The notes below the pieces were generated by a model that worked only from the letters and a program-made list of their open reading frames with translations, had not been told where the DNA came from and made no database searches. A DNA stretch of 12,351 bases, from assembly GCA_038216465.1 (NCBI GenBank), contig JBBQQC010000038.1, forward strand, positions 1 to 12,351. The letters run 5' to 3'. This document shows, piece after piece, positions 1 through 5,967 of this stretch. A program made the translations under genes and the position numbers. Positions within the stretch are counted from its first letter, which is position 1; each line of letters starts with the position of its first letter. Origin of the DNA: JACCZX01 sp038216465. Its GTDB lineage: Bacteria > Pseudomonadota > Gammaproteobacteria > Burkholderiales > Burkholderiaceae_F.

Positions 1-17
1 CTGGCCTGAAGCGGTTC

Positions 18-44
18 GCACGCAATTGGTGGCAACGTGCGTGC
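18..44. repeat. Short inverted repeat upstream of tRNA-Val
   Basis: GCACGCA (18-24) is the exact reverse complement of TGCGTGC (38-44), with a 13-nt spacer. It is followed by AATAAT (45-50), which resembles a -10 element, but no -35 hexamer sits at a proper distance. It could be part of the tRNA promoter region or the end of an upstream transcript. No T-run follows, so it is not a classical terminator. Confidence 0.3.
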
Positions 45-66
45 AATAATTTGCGGCCACAGCGCG

Positions 67-141
67 GGGTGGTTAGCTCAGCGGTAGAGCACTGCCTTCA
101 CACGGCAGGGGTCACAGGTTCGAACCCTGTACCACCCACCA
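67..141 (+). tRNA. tRNA-Val (anticodon CAC)
   Basis: A complete cloverleaf is visible. The acceptor stem GGGTGGT (67-73) pairs with ACCACCC (131-137), followed by discriminator A and an encoded CCA (139-141). The anticodon stem is CTGCC/GGCAG with the loop TTCACAC, giving anticodon CAC, which reads the valine codon GUG. The T-arm contains the usual GGTTCGAACCC block. The gene is 75 nt long. It stands alone, directly ahead of the histidine kinase gene. Confidence 0.96.
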
Positions 142-250
142 GTCTGCAGAAAGTCGCGCGCAAGGTCGGTCCTCAGCTCCAGCGAGCACACACGGGTGCA
201 TGATGCGCTTCGATGCCGTCGACATTCAAGTTTGCCGAAAGCACTGAGCG

Positions 251-1549
251 GTGACTCTGCAGCGCAGAATCAGTTGGGCACTAGGGGCGCTAGTCGCGTT
301 GTTCGTGATCGCGCAGGGCGTGCTCGCTTACCTGTCGCTGGAAGAGCAGGAGGACGCACTCGTCGACGAGATTGTGTTGTCCGAAACGAAGCGCCTGGCC
401 GCCCGCATTGAGAGCGGTGAGCTGAAATTAGCGCCGGGGACGAGCAAGATTGCTCTGGGCGCGAATTTGTCCGGCTGGCTGCTCCCGCCGGATGGGGCGG
501 ACCGCTCCGCGCTGCCGGTGCGGTTGCGCGAATTATCGGCGGGGCCGCATCTGATCGCCGAGGGCGGGCAGGACTTTCACGTTGTCGTCGCGCCGACATC
601 GCTCGGCACTTTGCTGGTCCAGTACGACGCGACGTTTAATGAACAGCGGGTGTACCAGTTTCGGCTTGCGTTGCTGATCATCGGGGCCCTATGCATCGGG
701 GTGGGCATTGTTCTGTCGAGTGTGCTGGCGGGCCTGGTCGTGGCGCCGCTGCATCGTCTGACCGAACGCTTTACGCGATGGGCACCCGGCCAGGCGACAC
801 CGGCTGCTGCGAGCGTCGATGAGGAGGCCGTGTTGCTCGCCGCCTTCGATCGCGTGCGCTCGGGTCTGGAGGGCGCAGCCGCGCGGCAGCGCGAATTCGC
901 CGCCAACGTGGCGCATGAATTGCGCACGCCGCTGGCGGCGATCAGGACTGATCTTGAGCTCACGGCTCTGTCGCCGCGCTTGAACGAAGAGGAGCAGGCG
1001 CGCATCGGCCGCGCGATGGCGGCGATCGACGCGACCGCGGGCGCGCTTGACGCACTGCATGCAATGTCGTTGCAGCATGCAAGACGAGGAGAGCTAGTCG
1101 ACCTGCACTCGCTGGTTGAAGACGCATGGACGAGTCTCGCGCACGTCAGCAATTCGCCGCGCCTGCGCTTAATCAACGAAATACCGCAGGGGGAGACTGT
1201 CACCAGTGATCGGCATGCGCTGCTGACGATTCTGCGCAATCTGCTGCGCAACGCGGCCGAGCACGCAGGCCCGGCGACCTGTGTCGTGCGCCGCACCGCT
1301 GACGGCCTGCAGCTGGTCGACGATGGCCCGGGGATCGCAGCCTCGGATCTGCCGTTTGTCTTCGAGCGCTATTTCCGGGGGCGGCTGTCGGATTCACCGG
1401 GCGAAGCCCGATCCGATCGGGGTCTCGGGCTGGCGATCGCCAAGCGATGTGCCGAAGTCAACGGGTGGGATTTGTCTGTCACATCAACTCCGCGGTCCGG
1501 CACCTGTTTCTCGTTAGCGCTGCCGACTACCTCAGCAGCGGCGGTTTAA
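251..1549 (+). CDS. Sensor histidine kinase (HAMP-HisKA-HATPase)
   Basis: Inner-membrane two-component sensor kinase of 432 aa. An N-terminal transmembrane helix (about residues 10-30) is followed by a periplasmic domain of about 110 residues, a second helix (about 138-165) and a HAMP-like linker. The HisKA H-box is AHELRTPLAA with phospho-acceptor His222. The N-box is RNLLRNAAEH (Asn334), G1 is DDGPGI (358-362) and G2 is GLGLAIAKR. This order matches the PmrB/QseC/ColS-type kinases. The start is GTG at 251: an in-frame TGA lies two codons upstream, so the protein cannot begin earlier. The Shine-Dalgarno sequence is weak. No response regulator gene is visible; a tRNA lies upstream and a PAP2 gene downstream. 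Being next to EptA suggests control of lipid A modification, which is inference from context. Confidence 0.92.
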   Translation: MTLQRRISWALGALVALFVIAQGVLAYLSLEEQEDALVDEIVLSETKRLAARIESGELKLAPGTSKIALGANLSGWLLPPDGADRSALPVRLRELSAGPHLIAEGGQDFHVVVAPTSLGTLLVQYDATFNEQRVYQFRLALLIIGALCIGVGIVLSSVLAGLVVAPLHRLTERFTRWAPGQATPAAASVDEEAVLLAAFDRVRSGLEGAAARQREFAANVAHELRTPLAAIRTDLELTALSPRLNEEEQARIGRAMAAIDATAGALDALHAMSLQHARRGELVDLHSLVEDAWTSLAHVSNSPRLRLINEIPQGETVTSDRHALLTILRNLLRNAAEHAGPATCVVRRTADGLQLVDDGPGIAASDLPFVFERYFRGRLSDSPGEARSDRGLGLAIAKRCAEVNGWDLSVTSTPRSGTCFSLALPTTSAAAV

Positions 1550-1561
1550 CGAAAACTCAAC
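1545..1561 (+). promoter_or_regulatory. Possible OmpR/PmrA-type direct repeat
   Basis: TTTAAC (1545-1550) and CTCAAC (1556-1561) form two similar half-sites separated by GAAAA, an 11-bp period. OmpR-family regulators such as PmrA and QseB bind TTAA-centred half-sites at this spacing. The repeat overlaps the kinase stop codon and lies 65 bp before the pap2-eptA genes. The second half-site has TCAA instead of TTAA. No convincing -35/-10 pair was found in the 76-bp gap, so this is tentative. Confidence 0.25.
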
Positions 1562-1625
1562 GAGGTGACGACGCATCCTTGACGGAGCCATCGCTAGTCT
1601 TCGCGAGGCTTCGGACCGTCACGCA

Positions 1626-2393
1626 ATGAGCTTCATACCCTCCCGGCGCGGCGCGTCATTCAATCCCCCGAGCGCTTCCATCTCAGCAGTGCTACCCGGA
1701 GCTCCTCGCTTTCTTCCCCCATCACGCCACGTCTGGTTGCACGTGGCTGCGGTGCCTTGTTTGCTTGTGCTGCTTGCGGAGGTCGCTTCACAGACCGGCT
1801 TCGATCACGCCGTCTCCGACTATTTTTATGACGCGTCGGGTGCGCGCTTTCCAGCGCACGAAAGTTTTTGGCTCGAGCTCCTCGGTCACCGCATTGCCAA
1901 GGCCGCAATCTGGATGGTCGCGATTGTGATGCTGGCGGCCGCGCTGGTAGCGAGCCGCACGTCACTGAAGCCGGATGACCGGCGCGCGTTGTGGATCGCG
2001 TTGCTCGCGATGGGGCTCGGCCCTTTAATCGTCTTTCTGCTTAAACATACGACCGGCCATCACTGCCCGTGGGACTTGAAGGCTTACGGCGGCTTCGCCG
2101 ACGTCAACTGGGACTGGTTCGTCATGCCTGCGGATGCCGGTCGCTGCTTTCCCAGCGGGCACGCGTCAGCCGGCTTTTCGCTGATCGCACTCGCCTTCCT
2201 CGGTCGAGCGATCCGTCTGCCACGGCTGGAGCGTGCCGGCTTTGCCGCGGCGATCGTCCTCGGCATTGTCTACAGCCTGGTCCGGATCACACAAGGCGCT
2301 CACTTCGTCAGCCATAACCTGTGGGCGGCCGCAATCGATTGGTGTGCGGCGGCCCTCGTGTTTGCGCCGCTTTTATCGCGCTGGCGCACATGA
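1626..2393 (+). CDS. PAP2-family membrane lipid phosphatase, EptA-linked
   Basis: Integral membrane phosphatase of the PAP2 (type 2 phosphatidic acid phosphatase) superfamily, 255 aa with several hydrophobic helices. Motif C1 is KHTTGHHCP, with Lys140 kept and the usual Arg replaced by Cys147. C2 is CFPSGH (PSGH at 176-179). C3 is RITQGAHFVSH, with Arg220 and His226 kept and the usual Asp position occupied by His230. The neighbourhood CPWDLKAYGG is one I associate with a proteobacterial PAP2 subgroup found near phosphoethanolamine transferases. A likely substrate is a lipid phosphate such as a lipid A phosphate or an undecaprenyl or phospholipid phosphate; the sequence does not decide. The ATG at 1626 is the only ATG before the first helix, but the first 35 residues are low-complexity and a later GTG start is possible. 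Its stop overlaps the eptA start. Confidence 0.88.
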   Translation: MSFIPSRRGASFNPPSASISAVLPGAPRFLPPSRHVWLHVAAVPCLLVLLAEVASQTGFDHAVSDYFYDASGARFPAHESFWLELLGHRIAKAAIWMVAIVMLAAALVASRTSLKPDDRRALWIALLAMGLGPLIVFLLKHTTGHHCPWDLKAYGGFADVNWDWFVMPADAGRCFPSGHASAGFSLIALAFLGRAIRLPRLERAGFAAAIVLGIVYSLVRITQGAHFVSHNLWAAAIDWCAAALVFAPLLSRWRT

Positions 2394-4066
2394 GCTCGCG
2401 CACGGATGGGCGGTGCACGCCCTCGTGGCGGCCGGCGCTGACATCGGAGGCGTTGATCTTCCTCGTCGCTGCCTTCCTGGTGTGCGCGGATAACCTCCCG
2501 CTATGGCGCGCGGCGCTCGAAGGCCGAGATTGGACCCACGCGACAACCTGGGCCTACGTCTGCGGTGTGCTTGTGCTGTTGGTAGCAGCCTACTACGTGC
2601 TGCTGGCGGTGTGCGCAGTGCGCGGATTGATGAAACCGGTGCTGATTGCGGCACTGCTGGTCGGCGCCGTCGTGGCGTACTACATCGGGCGCTACAACAT
2701 CGTGTTCGACGTCACCATGATGAGCAACGTGCTGAACACCGATCGGCACGAGGCGTTCGAGTTGATCGACGCCGGCCTGCTGGCCGCAGTATTCGTTGGC
2801 GGGGTGATTCCGGGCGCGTTCGTGGTGATCGCCAGAGTCAAGCAGCGCTCCTGGGGTCGTGCGCTTGGTGTTCGCGTCATCACCGTCGCTGTCGCAACGA
2901 TCGTGGCAACCGCTGCATTGCTGAGCGTGTTTCAGGACGTCGCGCCACTGATGCGCACGCGGCACGAAGTTCGGCACCTGCTGACGCCGTTCAATCTGTT
3001 TTCAGCCGGCGTGCGCTCGCTGTGGGGTAATTTTTCAGCCGCAACGGCACAGCCCGACCCGCCGGTTGCCGTCTCGCGCAGCGCGGCGGCAGCCAGCGCC
3101 ATTCGGCCGACATTTCTCGTACTGGTTGTCGGCGAAACAGCGCGGGCCGCCAATTTTTCGCTGAACGGATACGAGCGCGACACCAATCCCGAGCTGTCGA
3201 AGCTCGACGTCATCAACTTTTCGCGGACACGCGCGTGTGGAACGTCGACCGAGGTGTCGCTGCCTTGCATGTTCTCGCCGTTCGGTCGACGCGCCTACGA
3301 CCAGGCGCGCATCGCCCGTCACGAATCGTTCCTGCAGCAGGCGAGCCGCGCCGGCGTGCGCGTCGTGTGGCGTGACAATCAGAGTGGCTGCAAAGGCGTG
3401 TGTGCGGGCATTGAAGTGCAGCGCTTCGACCAGCTCGAATTGCCCGGCGTGTGCGCATCGGGCCGCTGTTTTGACGAGGTCATGCTGCGCGACTTTGACA
3501 CGCTGACGCGCGGGCCTGGGGGCGATGTGCTGCTGGTGCTGCATCAGATCGGCAACCACGGGCCGGCTTACTTTCGCCGTTACCCGCCGCAGTTCAAACA
3601 CTTCGAGCCTGCGTGCGAGACCGATGCCCTGCACAACTGCACCCACCAGGAGATCTTGAACGCGTACGACAACGCGCTGCGCTACACCGATCACTTCCTG
3701 GCGCAGCTGGTCGCGTTGCTGCAGACGCAGCGTGAGCGCTACGACGTTGCACTGATCTATGTCTCGGATCACGGCGAGTCGCTTGGCGAGAAGGGGTTGT
3801 ACCTGCACGGCATGCCGTATGCGATCGCACCGAAGGAGCAGCTCGAAGTGCCGATGGTCTGGTGGTTATCGCCCGAGTTCGCGCAGCACCGCAACATCGA
3901 TATCGACTGCCTGCGATCGCTCGCACGCGGCGCAACGAGTCACGACCACCTGTTTCACTCGATCACGGGTGTGCTCGGCGTACAGACGCCCGATCGGGAT
4001 GAGACTTTAGATTTGTTCGCAGCGTGCCGCGCAGATGCGGCAGTGCGTTCCATCGGAGCGCGTTGA
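2390..4066 (+). CDS. eptA: Phosphoethanolamine--lipid A transferase (EptA/MCR family)
   Basis: Inner-membrane enzyme, 558 aa from this start. It moves phosphoethanolamine from phosphatidylethanolamine to lipid A in the periplasm, which lowers surface charge and polymyxin binding. An N-terminal block of about five helices (to about residue 190) precedes an alkaline-phosphatase-type domain. Zinc and catalytic residues all match the family: Glu249 in VVGETARAANFSLNGYE, nucleophile Thr287 in CGTSTEVSLPCMFS, His390 in QIGNHGP, Asp460-His461 in SDHGESLGEKG and His473 in YLHGMPY. Several cysteines in the catalytic domain fit the known disulfides. I chose the ATG at 2390 because it overlaps the upstream pap2 stop as ATGA, implying translational coupling. 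It also gives a length close to the usual 540-560; an ATG at 2321 in the same frame would lie inside pap2. The downstream PAP2-like gene starts 1 nt after its stop. Confidence 0.95.
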   Translation: MSSRTDGRCTPSWRPALTSEALIFLVAAFLVCADNLPLWRAALEGRDWTHATTWAYVCGVLVLLVAAYYVLLAVCAVRGLMKPVLIAALLVGAVVAYYIGRYNIVFDVTMMSNVLNTDRHEAFELIDAGLLAAVFVGGVIPGAFVVIARVKQRSWGRALGVRVITVAVATIVATAALLSVFQDVAPLMRTRHEVRHLLTPFNLFSAGVRSLWGNFSAATAQPDPPVAVSRSAAAASAIRPTFLVLVVGETARAANFSLNGYERDTNPELSKLDVINFSRTRACGTSTEVSLPCMFSPFGRRAYDQARIARHESFLQQASRAGVRVVWRDNQSGCKGVCAGIEVQRFDQLELPGVCASGRCFDEVMLRDFDTLTRGPGGDVLLVLHQIGNHGPAYFRRYPPQFKHFEPACETDALHNCTHQEILNAYDNALRYTDHFLAQLVALLQTQRERYDVALIYVSDHGESLGEKGLYLHGMPYAIAPKEQLEVPMVWWLSPEFAQHRNIDIDCLRSLARGATSHDHLFHSITGVLGVQTPDRDETLDLFAACRADAAVRSIGAR

Positions 4067-4067
4067 C

Positions 4068-4697
4068 ATGAGAATGACCTTCTTGCGTTTGATTGTGAGC
4101 GTCGCGCTGTGCGGCATGACCACCGCGGCGCTTGCGGCCGGCGGGCCACTCGGCATCGACCACCGACTAAACAAGGACGACGAAAGTGGCGTGTGGGCGC
4201 GCAATATTCAATTGAGCGTTGGTTACGCGCTGATTGGTACATCTATCGGCGGCGCGTTGATCGAAGGCACGGAGACGCGGCTGGGCCTGACGTTTTGGCG
4301 CATGACCGAGGCGGCCGCGCTGGGGGTCGCTACAGCCGAAGTGCTAAAGAGGACCGTCACACGGGCGCGCCCCATACAAGAGAACAATCCCGACCTATGG
4401 TTCCAGTCCGGCAACCATCGGAGCTTTCCAAGCGGCGAGACGACGTTGGCGACCGCGGTCGTGACGCCGATCATCATGGAATACGCGCACGATTATCCGG
4501 CGGTGTATGCCTTGGCTCTGATTCCGGCGTATATCGGTGTGGCGCGAATTAAGAGCCAGGCGCATTGGCAAAGTGACGTGCTCGCGTCGTTTGCGCTGGG
4601 CGCGACCTCAGGGTATTTGGTTTCTCAATCCGCGCAACCGTTGACGTTGCGTTTGATGGGAAACGGCGTTTTTGTCGGCTTGAGGTATCGGTGGTAG
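4068..4697 (+). CDS. Exported PAP2-like protein with PSGE motif
   Basis: PAP2-superfamily protein of 209 aa. It starts with a cleavable-looking signal peptide (MRMTFLRLIVSVALCG..., likely cut after Ala-Leu-Ala at 21-23). C1 is canonical, KRTVTRARP (Lys94, Arg101, Pro102). C3 is canonical, RIKSQAHWQSD (Arg160, His166, Asp170). C2 reads FPSGE, so the usual catalytic His is Glu124, encoded by GAG; this is two base changes away from a His codon, so it is not a simple sequencing slip. The last residues (GNGVFVGLRYRW) alternate and end in an aromatic residue, reminiscent of an outer-membrane beta-signal. The ATG at 4068 follows the eptA stop by 1 nt with GGAG about 10 nt upstream. An in-frame ATG at 4035 would spoil the signal peptide. 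Function is probably in envelope lipid phosphate metabolism, but catalysis is uncertain. Confidence 0.82.
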   Translation: MRMTFLRLIVSVALCGMTTAALAAGGPLGIDHRLNKDDESGVWARNIQLSVGYALIGTSIGGALIEGTETRLGLTFWRMTEAAALGVATAEVLKRTVTRARPIQENNPDLWFQSGNHRSFPSGETTLATAVVTPIIMEYAHDYPAVYALALIPAYIGVARIKSQAHWQSDVLASFALGATSGYLVSQSAQPLTLRLMGNGVFVGLRYRW

Positions 4698-4734
4698 GCC
4701 GCTGCCGTCGACCCTCGGCGAAAAAAGTGAGCTG

Positions 4735-5331
4735 ATGGCCGTTTGGATGAGCGAGCTGATCGCCGATCACGGATATCTGGCGCTGATCGCGTTGATGTTT
4801 GCGGAGAACGTGTTCCCGCCGATTCCCTCGGAGTTGATCATGCCATTCGCGGGCTACGCGGCGGCTAAGGGAGATATCAATCCGTTTGGCGCAGTGGTCG
4901 CGGGCAGCATCGGTTCGCTGCTGGGCGCGCTCGCGTGGTATGGCGTCGGCTACTGGCTCGGTTCCGCGCGGTTGAAGAGTTTCGCTCGACGCCGCGGCCG
5001 TTGGCTGACGATCGATGAATCCGATGTCGACCGTGCGCAGCACTGGTTCGATCGTCATGGCGGCTTCGCGGTTTGTATTGGGCGCTTGATCCCTGCGGTG
5101 CGCAGCGTGATCTCCGCACCGGCCGGCGTCGCGCGCATGGGCATGGCGCGGTTCCTGTTGTGGTCCACCATCGGAACCGTAACGTGGACGGGTCTACTGA
5201 CCAGCCTCGGCTATCTGCTCGGATCACGCTTCACAGAAGTGGATGCGTGGCTAAAGCCGGTGTCATGGGCCATCGTTTCGTTTGCGGTTGCCGGTTATCT
5301 GTACCGGCTGTATCGCAGCAGCGGCCGCTGA
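4735..5331 (+). CDS. DedA-family membrane protein
   Basis: Polytopic inner-membrane protein of 198 aa of the DedA (SNARE-associated/VTT) family. Diagnostic residues are present: the re-entrant loop motif FAENVFPPIPSELIMPFAGY with acidic Glu24 and Glu33, and the second loop GRLIPAVRSVISAPAG with Gly116, Arg117, Pro120 and Arg123. Family members move undecaprenyl phosphate or phospholipids across the membrane, and some are needed for polymyxin resistance. This fits the EptA and PAP2 neighbours, with DedA returning the lipid carrier that PAP2 enzymes dephosphorylate. That pathway link is inference. The start ATG at 4735 lies 37 nt after the upstream stop, with a weak AAGTGAG upstream; an in-frame ATG at 4747 is an alternative. 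Confidence 0.92.
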   Translation: MAVWMSELIADHGYLALIALMFAENVFPPIPSELIMPFAGYAAAKGDINPFGAVVAGSIGSLLGALAWYGVGYWLGSARLKSFARRRGRWLTIDESDVDRAQHWFDRHGGFAVCIGRLIPAVRSVISAPAGVARMGMARFLLWSTIGTVTWTGLLTSLGYLLGSRFTEVDAWLKPVSWAIVSFAVAGYLYRLYRSSGR

Positions 5332-5361
5332 CACTCGTCGACTCTGGTTGAAAGCGAGAGC

Positions 5362-5904
5362 GTGTTGCTCGATCGAGACTTCCTGTTGTCGCTGCACGCA
5401 CACGCGACCCCGCAATTCGATCAGATCATGCTGTTCTTCTCGCTGATCGGTTCGAGGGTGGGGGTTGTTCCAGTCGATGTGATGGTGTTCTTGATCCTAG
5501 CAATGATGCGGCGTTGGGGCGACGCGTTGTTTTGGGGCCTCGCCGTCGGTGGCGCGAGTCTGCTCAATGCCGCCGCGAAGCACACGTTCCAGCGGGTGCG
5601 ACCGGATCTGTGGCCGTCGATTGCACCGGAGACGACGTACAGTTTTCCCAGCGCCCATGCAATGCAAACCATGGCGCTGGTCGCAGCGCTGCTGGTACTG
5701 CTGTGGCCGACGCGCTGGCGCTGGCCAACGTTGATAGCTGGCGCAGCTTTCGTTGTGCTGGTCGGCCTATCGCGCGTCTATCTGGGCGTGCATTACCCGA
5801 CCGATGTGCTGGGCGGTTGGGCCGCGTCCCTTGCTTGGGTTATTGGGCTGAGCATCGTGTTCTATCGCAGCGGGCGCATGCAACTGCCAAGCGAGAACGA
5901 GTAG
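5362..5904 (+). CDS. PAP2-family phosphatase (PgpB/BcrC-like)
   Basis: Integral membrane phosphatase of 180 aa with all three PAP2 signatures complete. C1 is KHTFQRVRP (Lys73, Arg80, Pro81). C2 is FPSAH with His99, Ala in place of Gly being common in the family. C3 is SRVYLGVHYPTD (Arg138, His144, Asp148). The length and the YLGVHYPTDVLGGW block match undecaprenyl-diphosphate or phosphatidylglycerophosphate phosphatases. It may therefore dephosphorylate undecaprenyl diphosphate, a natural partner of the DedA gene 30 bp upstream. The start is a GTG at 5362 with a purine-rich GAAAGCGAGAG just ahead; the TTG at 5365 could also serve. It is the most canonical of the three PAP2 proteins here. Confidence 0.9.
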   Translation: MLLDRDFLLSLHAHATPQFDQIMLFFSLIGSRVGVVPVDVMVFLILAMMRRWGDALFWGLAVGGASLLNAAAKHTFQRVRPDLWPSIAPETTYSFPSAHAMQTMALVAALLVLLWPTRWRWPTLIAGAAFVVLVGLSRVYLGVHYPTDVLGGWAASLAWVIGLSIVFYRSGRMQLPSENE

Positions 5905-5955
5905 GCAAGTCTCCAAAGTAAGTGCGCGCGACAGCGTGCTTTCGATGCGCCGGGA

Positions 5956-5961
5956 TACCAT
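5956..5961 (+). promoter_or_regulatory. Candidate -10 element of gltX
   Basis: TACCAT lies 6 bp before the gltX ATG, in a context with no Shine-Dalgarno-like purine run. If used, transcription would begin at or within a base or two of the start codon, giving a leaderless message. No good -35 hexamer was found at 16-18 bp, so the call is weak. Confidence 0.25.
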
Positions 5962-5967
5962 GGGCGC

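Noticed and set aside
577..1296. 239-codon minus-strand frame
   Set aside because: Shadow of the histidine kinase; Ser/Arg-rich composition typical of antisense reading of GC-rich coding DNA.
2321..2389. Upstream extension of eptA to an ATG at 2321
   Set aside because: It would add 23 residues inside the pap2 gene; the ATGA overlap at 2390 gives the usual family length.
3035..3808. 257-codon minus-strand frame
   Set aside because: Antisense to the eptA catalytic domain, which has all family residues in its own frame.
4035..4067. Upstream start for the exported PAP2-like protein
   Set aside because: It would place charged residues before the signal peptide and overlap eptA; the ATG at 4068 starts the signal peptide cleanly.
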